Of a DNA stretch of 64,000 nt, positions 8,733 to 15,576 are shown piece after piece; the first letter of the stretch is position 1; each line of letters begins with the position of its first letter. Both the position numbers and the translations under genes were made by a program. The notes beneath the pieces were generated by a model that was not told where the DNA came from, made no database searches, and saw nothing but the letters and a program-made list of their open reading frames with translations. Source of the DNA: Mesorhizobium sp. DCY119 (GTDB lineage: Bacteria > Pseudomonadota > Alphaproteobacteria > Rhizobiales > Rhizobiaceae); contig NZ_CP031834.1 in assembly GCF_003590645.1 (NCBI RefSeq), forward strand, positions 3,162,501 through 3,226,500, written 5' to 3'.

Positions 8733-10193
8733 CTATGTTTCCCGGGCGCGTCCGAGAACCCATCGAACCGCGAAGTCGGTCAGATTGCCGAAAGGTGCGC
8801 GCAGCAGGTTGGCGAAGTTCCAGCGGCCCTGAACGAACACGCCCTTCGCATGGCTCATCGCACGGAAGCCTTCGATGCCGTGATAGGCACCCATCCCGCT
8901 GGGTCCGACACCGCCGAACGGCAGGTCGTCTTGTGCGATATGCAGCAAGGTATTGTTGATGCCGACGTTCCCGGACGTTGTGCGCGCCAGCAGCGCGGCG
9001 CGATCCGCGCCCTCGGGGCCGAAATAGTAGAGCGCGAGCGGCCGTGGCCGCGCATTCACGAAATCGATCACCTCGTCGATCGAGGAATAGGTGCGCACGG
9101 GCAGAAGCGGGCCAAAAATCTCCTCTTCCATGATCGCGCTGTCGTCGGGCGCGCCGATGACGAGCGTCGGCGCAATCGTCCTCGTCCGGCTGGCCGCAGA
9201 ACCGGGGTTCTTCCCCGCCTCCACAATGCGCGCACCGTTCTTCCGCGCGCCCTCGATAAGATCCTGCAGGCGGTCGTAATGGCCGTCGCTGACGATCGAG
9301 CTATAGTCCTTGCCCGTCGGCCCATCGGGATAGGCATCCCCCACGGTGGCGTCGAAGAGCGCGACGAACGCTTCCAGATCATCGTGGTGAAGCAACAGGT
9401 AGTCGGGCGCGATGCAGGTCTGGCCGGCGTTCGCGAGTTTTCCGAACACGATGCTCTTGACTGTCCGCGGCGTCACCTCGCCACGCCCCACGATCGCGGG
9501 ACTCTTCCCGCCGAGTTCTAGCGTCAACGGCACGAGGTTGTCGCTCGCCGCCTTCATCACAAGGCGTCCGACCTTGGTGCTACCCGTGAACAGCAGATGA
9601 TCGAATGCCAGGCCACTGAAGGCGGCGCCCACCTCGGGCCCGCCAAGGACGACCGCCACCTCCTCGGGAGCGAAGGCGCCCGCGAGCATCTCCCGGATCA
9701 CGTGGCTCGTGCGCGGCGTCAGCTCGGACGGCTTGAGCATGACGCGATTGCCGGCCGCCAGCGCGGTTGCCAGCGGGATCATCGTCAACGAAAACGGATA
9801 GTTCCAGGGCGCCATGACACCCACGACGCCCCTCGGCTGATATTCGACATGAGCGCGGCCAGCCTTGTACGAGATCGCGACATGCCGTCGCTCTGGCTTC
9901 ATGAAGCGCTTCGTATTGCGCAGCAGATAGTCGATCGCCTGTACTGTGACGACGATCTCCATGATCTCGGTCTCATAGTGTGAGCGGTGCCCGAAATCGG
10001 CGCTGACCGCTTCGTTGAGCGCATTGCGGTGGGCGAGAATGGCAGCGCGCAACCGCCGGAGCCCGCCCTTTCGCGCCCGCGTGTCCGGTGCGCCGGCATG
10101 CAGGAACGCTTCACGCTGTCTGGCAAGGAGCGACGCCATGCCGGCGGTAGCCTCCTCCTCGCCGCTTCGGGCCAAGTTGACGGCGCTCATCAT
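8733..10193 (-). CDS. Coniferyl-aldehyde dehydrogenase family protein
   Basis: Class 3-like ALDH of 486 aa, closest to coniferyl-aldehyde dehydrogenases, which oxidise hydroxycinnamaldehydes to acids. Catalytic Glu226 lies in LTLELGGKSP and Cys260 in NAGQTC. The N-terminal region (RRLRAAILAHRNALNEAVSADFG) and the PRGVVGVMAPWNYPF segment are typical. ATG 10193 overlaps the stop of the acetoacetate-decarboxylase-like gene by 4 bp, so translation is coupled. It is the last gene of the three-gene minus-strand operon driven from the MerR-type promoter at 12399-12429. It may act on any bulky or aromatic aldehyde. Confidence 0.9.
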   Translation of the reverse strand: MMSAVNLARSGEEEATAGMASLLARQREAFLHAGAPDTRARKGGLRRLRAAILAHRNALNEAVSADFGHRSHYETEIMEIVVTVQAIDYLLRNTKRFMKPERRHVAISYKAGRAHVEYQPRGVVGVMAPWNYPFSLTMIPLATALAAGNRVMLKPSELTPRTSHVIREMLAGAFAPEEVAVVLGGPEVGAAFSGLAFDHLLFTGSTKVGRLVMKAASDNLVPLTLELGGKSPAIVGRGEVTPRTVKSIVFGKLANAGQTCIAPDYLLLHHDDLEAFVALFDATVGDAYPDGPTGKDYSSIVSDGHYDRLQDLIEGARKNGARIVEAGKNPGSAASRTRTIAPTLVIGAPDDSAIMEEEIFGPLLPVRTYSSIDEVIDFVNARPRPLALYYFGPEGADRAALLARTTSGNVGINNTLLHIAQDDLPFGGVGPSGMGAYHGIEGFRAMSHAKGVFVQGRWNFANLLRAPFGNLTDFAVRWVLGRARET

Positions 10194-11098
10194 GCGAAAC
10201 CGGGAGCGTTCAGGGGCACGGGCATGTTGAGCACCAGTTGGACATCGCGCACGACGTCGAGTTGCAATATCCGCGATGCGCCCAGTCCATTCAACAGGTC
10301 GGTCATCGGCCCGCTATGCCGCGTCAACGTCACCTCACGGGGCAACGTTTTTTGGGCGAAGGACAGCGTGTTCGACTGGACCGTCGTGGTGTGCCAGCGC
10401 CCGTCGACCTGATGCACCATCGTGCTGCGGCCCATGCGCGATTGTGATGGGACTTTAGTGAACTTCGGAAGCGGCGCCTCCAGCGTCAGGTCGGGCGAGC
10501 CGTCCGTTGCAGCGATGCTTGCACGGACGTCGGCGCCAATCTTGACCGAAATCCCGGTCAGCCATTTTGGCAGCTGATATCCGAACACCCCGCGCACGCG
10601 CGCGATCTCGGTCGTTACCGGCAATGCCAGCACATGCGCGTAGAAGCTGCGTCGCTTCAGCTGTCCCAGCAGGTCAGCAATGCTGGAACCGCCTGCGCCG
10701 GGGCGGCGGACGACCACCGCGATCGAGACCTCGTCGTAAGGGTCATTGTCGCAGACCGCGTAGGAAAAGAAGGTCAGCGCGACGAGCCCGCGTCCCGGCC
10801 ACGCGCGCAGCGGTTCCAACGGCATAGGCAGCATTGCTTGCAAGCGTTCGAGCGGCGCCGTCATCAGCAACTGAATCGTGCTGGCGCGATAATAGAAATT
10901 GGGCGCCCAGATCGAGCCGACGCGCGATTCGACCTTCTGCTTGGGAATGCGCCGAAACCAGTCGATGTTGCCCGCAGTTGGGTCGCGCACCACCTCGTTG
11001 AGGTCAGGATTCGAGCGAAAGCGGTCATAATAGCCGCCTCTCGGCACCAACAGTTTCTGGTCGGCAAATTCGACCTCAGTGAACTCTTCGGCCATCAT
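10190..11098 (-). CDS. Acetoacetate decarboxylase family protein
   Basis: Member of the ADC fold, 302 aa, longer than classic Adc (about 245-265 aa). The likely Schiff-base Lys is K178 in GYQLPKWLTG, and the substrate-pocket segment YDEVSIAVVVRR (about 121-132) matches ADC family use of a conserved Glu. Several ADC-fold proteins are not decarboxylases but aldol/dehydration catalysts, so the reaction is open. It is the middle gene of the operon, 36 bp after the OYE reductase and overlapping the aldehyde dehydrogenase start by 4 bp. Start is ATG 11098 or the adjacent ATG 11095. Confidence 0.82.
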   Translation of the reverse strand: MMAEEFTEVEFADQKLLVPRGGYYDRFRSNPDLNEVVRDPTAGNIDWFRRIPKQKVESRVGSIWAPNFYYRASTIQLLMTAPLERLQAMLPMPLEPLRAWPGRGLVALTFFSYAVCDNDPYDEVSIAVVVRRPGAGGSSIADLLGQLKRRSFYAHVLALPVTTEIARVRGVFGYQLPKWLTGISVKIGADVRASIAATDGSPDLTLEAPLPKFTKVPSQSRMGRSTMVHQVDGRWHTTTVQSNTLSFAQKTLPREVTLTRHSGPMTDLLNGLGASRILQLDVVRDVQLVLNMPVPLNAPGFA

Positions 11099-11134
11099 CC
11101 TACGCCTTTTGTGAGGTTGAACTGTGGTTGAGGG

Positions 11135-12367
11135 TCAAGCCGCGCGACCGGCGATCCATTGACGGTATTGCCTTGCCCAGCGCCTCGCCTCGAGCTGCGC
11201 GCCGACGAGCGCCCAGACCGGCGACACGTTCGGCGCCGTCCGGCGGCCCCGACTCAGCCGGGCGAGCTGGTAGCGCACGGCCGACATATGTGCCGATGAC
11301 GCCAGTGGCTTGTTCTTCCACGTGATCGGTTTCAGCGATGGTGCATCGTCACCGCCCCGCCACCAGTGGTTCGGCAAGTCCGGCCGGATCGCGATCGCTG
11401 TGGCAATCCCGGCCATCGCCACACCGCTGTCGATCACCGCTTCCGCAACGGCACGGCGCCGGATGCCGCCCGTCACCATCAGCGGCATGGTCGCGACTCC
11501 GGCAATGTCACGCGCGAACTCGAGGAAATAGGCCTCACGGGCGAGCGTGCGCTCGTCGCGCGACGCGCCCATCATCGCCGGCGCCTCATAGCTGCCTCCC
11601 GACAGTTCGACGAGATCCACGCCGAGCGGCGCGAGCATCGTCACGACGGCTCGCGCGTCCTCGGGTGAGAAGCCACCGCGCTGGAAGTCGGCCGAGTTCA
11701 GTTTCACCGCCACCGCGAAGCTCGGCGAGACCGCGGCGCGAGCCGCGCGCACGATATCGAGCAGTAAGCGGGCACGGTTTTCCAGGCTGCCGCCCCATTG
11801 GTCGGTACGATGATTGGCGAGCGGCGACAGGAACTGGCTGAGCAAATATCCATGCGCGGCGTGGATTTCGACGCCGGTAAAACCGGCGCGTTCCGCTAGC
11901 GCTGCCGTCGTCGCGAACCGGCGCACGACATCAGCGATATCCTCAGCGCTCATCGCGCGCGGCATCGGGAACATGCCCGACTGCTTGCCGAGGTCGAGCG
12001 CGATCGCCGACGGGGCAACCGTCGGCTGCTGCATCGATGCCGGCATCTGGCGGCCAGGATGGTTGATCTGCATCCACACCTGCGCGCCTTTCGCCCGAGC
12101 GGCGTCAGCCCAGATGCGGAAACGGTCGATGTGCCGATCGTCCTCCAGCACAACGCCCGCGGGCCCCGTCATTGCGCGGGGGTCGACCATCACGTTGCCG
12201 GTAATGATGAGCCCTGCTCCGCCATCACCCCAGGCGCGATAGAGGCGGATCAACTCGTCGGACGGCGCGTGGTCCGCGTCCGCCATGTTTTCTTCCATCG
12301 CCGCCTTGGCGAGGCGGTTCGGAATAATCGCACCATTGGGCAGCGAGAGCGGTGAAAAAAGAGACAT
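11135..12367 (-). CDS. NADH:flavin oxidoreductase, old yellow enzyme family
   Basis: FMN-dependent TIM-barrel ene-reductase of 410 aa. The family signature includes QINHPGRQ (about 100-107), the substrate-binding pair in EIHAAHGYLLSQFLSP (H169, H172) and WGGSLENR (191-198). There is no C-terminal 4Fe-4S/dinucleotide domain, so it is a single-domain OYE. The start is ATG 12367 (MSLFSPL) with CGGAGC upstream. A further upstream in-frame ATG would run through the promoter and is rejected. First gene of the operon OYE-ADC-ALDH under the MerR-type promoter at 12399-12429. It probably reduces activated C=C bonds of enals, enones or quinones. Confidence 0.92.
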   Translation of the reverse strand: MSLFSPLSLPNGAIIPNRLAKAAMEENMADADHAPSDELIRLYRAWGDGGAGLIITGNVMVDPRAMTGPAGVVLEDDRHIDRFRIWADAARAKGAQVWMQINHPGRQMPASMQQPTVAPSAIALDLGKQSGMFPMPRAMSAEDIADVVRRFATTAALAERAGFTGVEIHAAHGYLLSQFLSPLANHRTDQWGGSLENRARLLLDIVRAARAAVSPSFAVAVKLNSADFQRGGFSPEDARAVVTMLAPLGVDLVELSGGSYEAPAMMGASRDERTLAREAYFLEFARDIAGVATMPLMVTGGIRRRAVAEAVIDSGVAMAGIATAIAIRPDLPNHWWRGGDDAPSLKPITWKNKPLASSAHMSAVRYQLARLSRGRRTAPNVSPVWALVGAQLEARRWARQYRQWIAGRAA

Positions 12368-12398
12368 TGCCAAGCTCCGAAAAAATATGCTTGGCATG

Positions 12399-12429
12399 TC
12401 CATAACCTTTGAGTTAAGTTTAAGGTCAA
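12399..12429 (-). promoter_or_regulatory. MerR-type promoter/operator of the OYE-ADC-ALDH operon
   Basis: On the minus strand TTGACC (12424-12429) and TATGGA (12399-12404) are separated by 19 bp (12405-12423). The dyad ACCTT (12405-12409)/AAGGT (12422-12426) is centred 1.5 bp toward the -35. The predicted transcript starts near 12392, about 25 nt before the OYE ATG. The site lies in the intergenic region with the divergent merR gene, the usual arrangement for activation plus autoregulation. Confidence 0.78.
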
Positions 12430-12455
12430 GCATTTTTTTTGAAATCGGGCGACAT

Positions 12456-12881
12456 ATGAAAATCGGCGAACTGGCAGCACGGAGCGGACTTACCCAATCG
12501 CGCATCCGCTTCTACGAACGGATCGGGTTGCTAACGGCGGTCGACCGCCGCTCGAACGGCTATCGCGTCTATCCGTCCCAGGCGCTCGCCGTCCTTGAGG
12601 TCATCGCGACCGCGCAAGCGGCAGGATTCAGCCTCGACGAAATACGCACGTTGATGCCTGGCGATCTCGAACATTGGGACCATGATGCGCTAATGAAGAC
12701 ACTGCGCGGAAAGGTCGCCGACATCGGCCGGCTTATGGAACGCCTGGCGCGGACGAAGGCGCGGCTCGAAGGGCTGATCGTCGAGATCGAGGCGCGGCCG
12801 GACGACATCGACTGCGCGGCCAATGCGCGCCGGGTCATTTCGAGTCTGTTCGAGAGCGAGAGAGCAAAAGCTGCGAGCTAA
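12456..12881 (+). CDS. MerR family transcriptional regulator
   Basis: Winged-helix MerR-type regulator of 141 aa. The N-terminal domain is canonical (MKIGELAARSGLTQSRIRFY, ERIGLL, NGYRVY), followed by a helical effector/dimerisation region (about 45-115). There is a single Cys (C120, in DDIDCAAN) instead of the multi-Cys metal site of MerR/CueR or the four-Cys cluster of SoxR. A single thiol fits electrophile sensors such as NmlR/AdhR, though that is inference. Start is ATG 12456. It diverges from the OYE operon across the 19-bp-spacer promoter, and its stop overlaps the convergent DJ-1 gene by 4 bp. It is the likely activator of all three island promoters. Confidence 0.92.
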   Translation: MKIGELAARSGLTQSRIRFYERIGLLTAVDRRSNGYRVYPSQALAVLEVIATAQAAGFSLDEIRTLMPGDLEHWDHDALMKTLRGKVADIGRLMERLARTKARLEGLIVEIEARPDDIDCAANARRVISSLFESERAKAAS

Positions 12882-13561
12882 AGCAGTTCCACTACCCTTT
12901 TTGCGGTGGCCTTGGCGGAGAACGGGTTCTGACCCGTCACGAGCCGGCCATCGACCTCTACGTACGACACGAACGGCAACAGCGCCTTGTGATAGTTGGC
13001 GCCACGCCGCTTCATCTCCGCCTCGGCATTGTAAGGCATGTATTTCGCCACGCCCGCCAACACCTCCTCGTTCCACGAGAAGCCGGTGATCCGCCTGCCG
13101 ACGACTAGCCGTGCCCCGCCCGACAGCCGCGTATTGAGGAGACCACAATAGCCATGGCACACGGCTGAGACGACTCCGCCACGATCCCATATGGCGCGCG
13201 TTATCTCCTGCAGCCCCTCGCTGTCGGGAAAGTCCCACATCACCGCGTGGCCGCCGGTGAAGTAAATCGCGTCGAATTCGGCGGGGTTGATCTCGTCAGG
13301 CCGGGCAGTCGATGCCAGCCGCTCCTTCTTCGCGGGATCGCTTAGCCATGACTTCGCCGACGCGTCCAGCAGTGGCCATTTCAGGGCTCGCGGCTCCAAC
13401 GGCGACTGACCGCCTTTCGGGCTGACGATTTGTTGCTCTAAGCCCTTCGCGGCGAACAGGTCCCAGGCGTGGGTCAGTTCCGAAAGCCAAAGCCCGGTCA
13501 GATGTGATGGATCATCATAGTGCGCCACGTTGCTGACAACGTGCAGGATACGCTTAGTCAT
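12878..13561 (-). CDS. DJ-1/PfpI (Hsp31-like) type 1 glutamine amidotransferase domain protein
   Basis: DJ-1/PfpI superfamily protein of 227 aa. The nucleophile Cys135 with His136 lies in SAVCHGYCG. An upstream Glu in LWLSELTHAWDLF and the TGGHAVMWDFPD loop match Hsp31/YajL-like glyoxalase III or deglycase-type proteins. Such proteins handle methylglyoxal or damaged protein. ATG 13561 is chosen because the longer frame would start at GTG 13609, inside the operator. The MerR-type promoter at 13590-13620 gives a 5' leader of about 20 nt. Confidence 0.88.
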   Translation of the reverse strand: MTKRILHVVSNVAHYDDPSHLTGLWLSELTHAWDLFAAKGLEQQIVSPKGGQSPLEPRALKWPLLDASAKSWLSDPAKKERLASTARPDEINPAEFDAIYFTGGHAVMWDFPDSEGLQEITRAIWDRGGVVSAVCHGYCGLLNTRLSGGARLVVGRRITGFSWNEEVLAGVAKYMPYNAEAEMKRRGANYHKALLPFVSYVEVDGRLVTGQNPFSAKATAKRVVELL

Positions 13562-13589
13562 ATCGTGCCGCCCAAACTTACAGGCCCCA

Positions 13590-13620
13590 CCGATAACCTT
13601 GAACCACAATTCAAGGTCAA
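13590..13620 (-). promoter_or_regulatory. MerR-type promoter/operator of the DJ-1/PfpI gene
   Basis: On the minus strand TTGACC (13615-13620) and TATCGG (13590-13595) are separated by 19 bp. The spacer region holds a perfect dyad ACCTTGAA (13596-13603)/TTCAAGGT (13610-13617), centred 1.5 bp toward the -35. It is the most symmetrical of the three island operators. Confidence 0.8.
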
Positions 13621-13824
13621 GAGCGAAACGCTTGTATCCTCGTTTGACGAGTTCGATCGGTGAGGCCGCTCAAACTTGCCCCCGGATCATCAGTCAGCCT
13701 CGCGTCACATGAAACGACGCCACACTAGGTCGCTCGACTTTATCGAGTGCATCGCTCTTGAAAGGGAAATCGTGGAGGTGCCCGCGCGCATGCCTCTCCG
13801 GCATGCGAAGCACGGAGACATCAT

Positions 13825-14088
13825 ATGCACTTATCCGATCTTTCAACACGTTATGTCCGCACAGACGAAGCGGCGCTCTTCCTTGGATTGTCGCCGCGGA
13901 CACTCGAAAAGCATCGCACCTATGGAACCGGTCCAACCTACCGAAAACTTGGCAGCCGGGTGGTCTACGCGCTCGAAGATCTGAAGGCATGGGCAGACCT
14001 GGGCACGACGGGATCAACGTCCGATCCAAACAGCCAAACGGCCCGCCCCGCCGCGCGGCGAGCAGGCGAGGTTCGCCGCAAGGCATAG
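13825..14088 (+). CDS. AlpA-like small HTH DNA-binding protein (excisionase family)
   Basis: An 87-aa protein with one winged helix-turn-helix of the HTH_17/AlpA type (RTDEAALFLGLSPRTLEKHR, then YRKLGSRVVYALEDLKAWAD). ACGGAGA precedes ATG 13825. Proteins of this family act as excisionases/recombination directionality factors or as activators of integrase genes on mobile elements. This is the first of two such genes at the island's right end. A short hairpin, CGCATGCC/GGCATGCG (13787-13807), lies just upstream. Which role it has cannot be told, because no integrase is present. Confidence 0.85.
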   Translation: MHLSDLSTRYVRTDEAALFLGLSPRTLEKHRTYGTGPTYRKLGSRVVYALEDLKAWADLGTTGSTSDPNSQTARPAARRAGEVRRKA

Positions 14089-14166
14089 CCATGCCGATCG
14101 AATTCCCGGGGCGCCTCGTATGCAAGGGTCCGCAAATCATTGGGCGGCTGCGTGCCGCGCCTGCAT

Positions 14167-14189
14167 TTGTGCAACAGGCTGTTGCACAA
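14167..14189. promoter_or_regulatory. Near-perfect 23-bp palindrome containing the island core sequence
   Basis: The arms TTGTGCAACAG (14167-14177) and CTGTTGCACAA (14179-14189) are perfect inverted repeats around one base. The right arm plus the next base contains TGCACAAC (14183-14190), the same octamer as the attachment core. It sits 25 bp before the GTG of the second AlpA-like gene, a position suited to an operator. Confidence 0.6.
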
Positions 14190-14214
14190 CTTATCATTCT
14201 ACTCTGGAGATACC

Positions 14215-14457
14215 GTGTCTGGTCCTGCTTATCTGACCTGCGAAGAGGTCGTCGAACGCTATCGTAACAAGGTCAGCGACGGTACGTTGCGAAACTGGCG
14301 ATGCAAGAGAATCGGGCCGTCATACATCAAGATCGGCAAGGCGATCTTATATCCTACAGACGAGCTCGATCGATGGGATCGGTCAAACTTGACCGCGTGC
14401 AGGCGCATATCGTTCGCGTCCGCCGCCGCAGATCAATCTGAGGCCGAAACCAACTGA
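14215..14457 (+). CDS. Second AlpA-like small HTH DNA-binding protein
   Basis: An 80-aa protein starting at GTG 14215, with GGAG 6 nt upstream. It has one HTH_17-like domain (YLTCEEVVERYRNKVSDGTL, RNWRCKRIGPSYIKIGKAIL, YPTDELDRWD). It is only distantly similar to the neighbour at 13825. Tandem AlpA-like genes are typical of rhizobial and sphingomonad plasmids and integrative elements. The palindrome at 14167-14189 just upstream is a candidate binding site. Role (excision factor or regulator) is inferred from the family and the position near attR. Confidence 0.82.
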   Translation: MSGPAYLTCEEVVERYRNKVSDGTLRNWRCKRIGPSYIKIGKAILYPTDELDRWDRSNLTACRRISFASAAADQSEAETN

Positions 14458-14711
14458 GATGGGGGCTGGCCTCAGAACGTAACGACTGCTGTCTGCAGGC
14501 TCATCGGAGGTCAGCCCTTGTTCGTGCAGTGGCGATGGGTCATGAAAGTCATGCGTCAGCGTGTGAGTCCGGTCCCTTGCGGGACCGGCCGGGAAGCACC
14601 GGAATTTCCATTAATCGAGGCGAATTACATACCCCAATTAACGGCTCCACTCCCACCAGAGCTCGTTTTAACATGTTGATTAATTTTCTGATTTTCGAGA
14701 ACGCCGATAGG
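14458..14711. other. Gene-free right edge of the island with two hairpins
   Basis: No gene is supported. It contains an imperfect long-loop hairpin (GGGCTGGCCTC 14463-14473 with GAGGTCAGCCC 14507-14517) and the tight hairpin at 14569-14588. The last 60 bp before attR are AT-rich. Confidence 0.55.
14569..14588. terminator. GC-rich hairpin at the island's right edge
   Basis: Perfect 8-bp stem CCGGTCCC (14569-14576)/GGGACCGG (14581-14588) with tetraloop TTGC, 111 bp after the second AlpA-like gene. There is no T-run, so termination is possible but unproven. Confidence 0.45.
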
Positions 14712-14869
14712 TGCACAACCACCCATCCGGCGACCCGACACCGTCGCGAGCCGACATCGATATGACCAAGCTGATCATCGAATCGGCCAAGCCGCTCGGC
14801 ATTGCCGTGCACGATCACATCATCATCGGCAAGAAGGGTCATGCCAGCATGAAAGGCCTGCTGCTGATC
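14712..14869 (+). pseudogene. radC: RadC, C-terminal part, and right attachment core
   Basis: TGCACAAC (14712-14719, attR) is followed in frame by [17 protein letters not shown] and the normal RadC ending [11 protein letters not shown] with TGA at 14867-14869. It supplies the second His and the Asp of the JAMM metal site missing from the 5' fragment. It has no ribosome-binding site or start of its own and is silent unless the island leaves. Confidence 0.93.
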
Positions 14870-14884
14870 TGACGATCCGCGCGC

Positions 14885-15412
14885 TTACGGCAGCGGCACG
14901 CCGCAAGATGCCGCAATCTTGGTCAGGGCATCCCTGATACCGGTCAAGTTGAAGTCGGCCTCGCCGTTGCCCGACAGAAAGCTGATGCGCCAGACCGCCC
15001 GAAACCGGCTGGCGCCCAGAAGGCGGGCAACAGCCGCATCGCCGTCCGTGTAAAAACTGCGGTTTTGGAAGCCAAGCGTCCATTGCTCGGAAAATGCGCT
15101 GCCGTCGATGCGCAGGTCGAGATCGATGGCCTGCCGCCTGGAAAGAGACTCCCTAAGCTGGATCGACTGCGTCCAACCGGGGTTCGCGCCTGCACGGCAA
15201 CCGATTGTGAAGACCGGGTGATACTCGATGACGCGCGAGGAATCCGTGCTCATCGTGTTGGTAGAGAACACCGATGCCGTGAACTGGCCATTGCTGCCGT
15301 TGCCAAAACGCCATCCATCCGCCAGTTGCGCTCGCGCGGTGGTGGCCGCAAGCGCCCAAACGGTGATGAAAAGCAGAAAAAGCACGATTTTCGCAGTTGC
15401 GCGTGACGTCAT
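14885..15412 (-). CDS. Hypothetical exported protein
   Basis: A 175-aa protein starting at ATG 15412 with GGGAAAG upstream. Residues 1-29 form a clear Sec signal peptide (basic SRATAK, hydrophobic core IVLFLLFITVWALAAT, then ARAQ). The mature part is Ser/Arg/Asp rich with two Cys (in FTIGCRAG and AASCGVPLP) and looks like a small beta-rich periplasmic or secreted protein. I do not recognise the family. It is convergent with radC, 15 bp from the radC stop. Confidence 0.72.
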   Translation of the reverse strand: MTSRATAKIVLFLLFITVWALAATTARAQLADGWRFGNGSNGQFTASVFSTNTMSTDSSRVIEYHPVFTIGCRAGANPGWTQSIQLRESLSRRQAIDLDLRIDGSAFSEQWTLGFQNRSFYTDGDAAVARLLGASRFRAVWRISFLSGNGEADFNLTGIRDALTKIAASCGVPLP

Positions 15413-15576
15413 ACTTTCCCGTCCCGGAACCATTGGAATGCAATAGCGGCGAATGCAGCGGCAATTTAGTAGTGCGACGTTTGAGCGCGAACAAGCGCCT
15501 GGACGTCTGACGGCTGCGGAATGATTGCACAGCAATCAGGTGGATTCCAGCCGCATCAATTTGTAAAGGTGGGTCT

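Larger units (their letters stand above)
5787..14719. mobile_element. Integrative element (8,925 bp) inserted in radC
   Basis: The element is bounded by 8-bp direct repeats TGCACAAC at 5787-5794 (left) and 14712-14719 (right). Deleting one repeat plus the intervening DNA joins CAC-AAC to CAC-CCA in frame and recreates the RadC motif [14 protein letters not shown] with a natural stop, giving a 250-aa RadC from ATG 5192. At the junction of a circularised form, GATAG (right end) and CTATC (left end) would flank GTGCACAA. GAACG and CGTTC lie further out. This is the dyad expected of a site-specific recombinase core. No integrase, relaxase or transposase gene is present, so the element is non-autonomous, decayed or mobilised in trans. 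Confidence 0.88.

Noticed and set aside
13561-13609. Longer N-terminus of the DJ-1/PfpI protein from GTG 13609
   Set aside because: Those codons coincide with the MerR-type operator and -10 region; the family N-terminus begins at ATG 13561.
5787-14719. Simple transposon with an 8-bp target-site duplication
   Set aside because: No transposase is present. The ends form a recombinase-like dyad only when joined through the core, and AlpA-like excision factors sit at one end. Site-specific integration fits better, though a transposon origin is not fully excluded.
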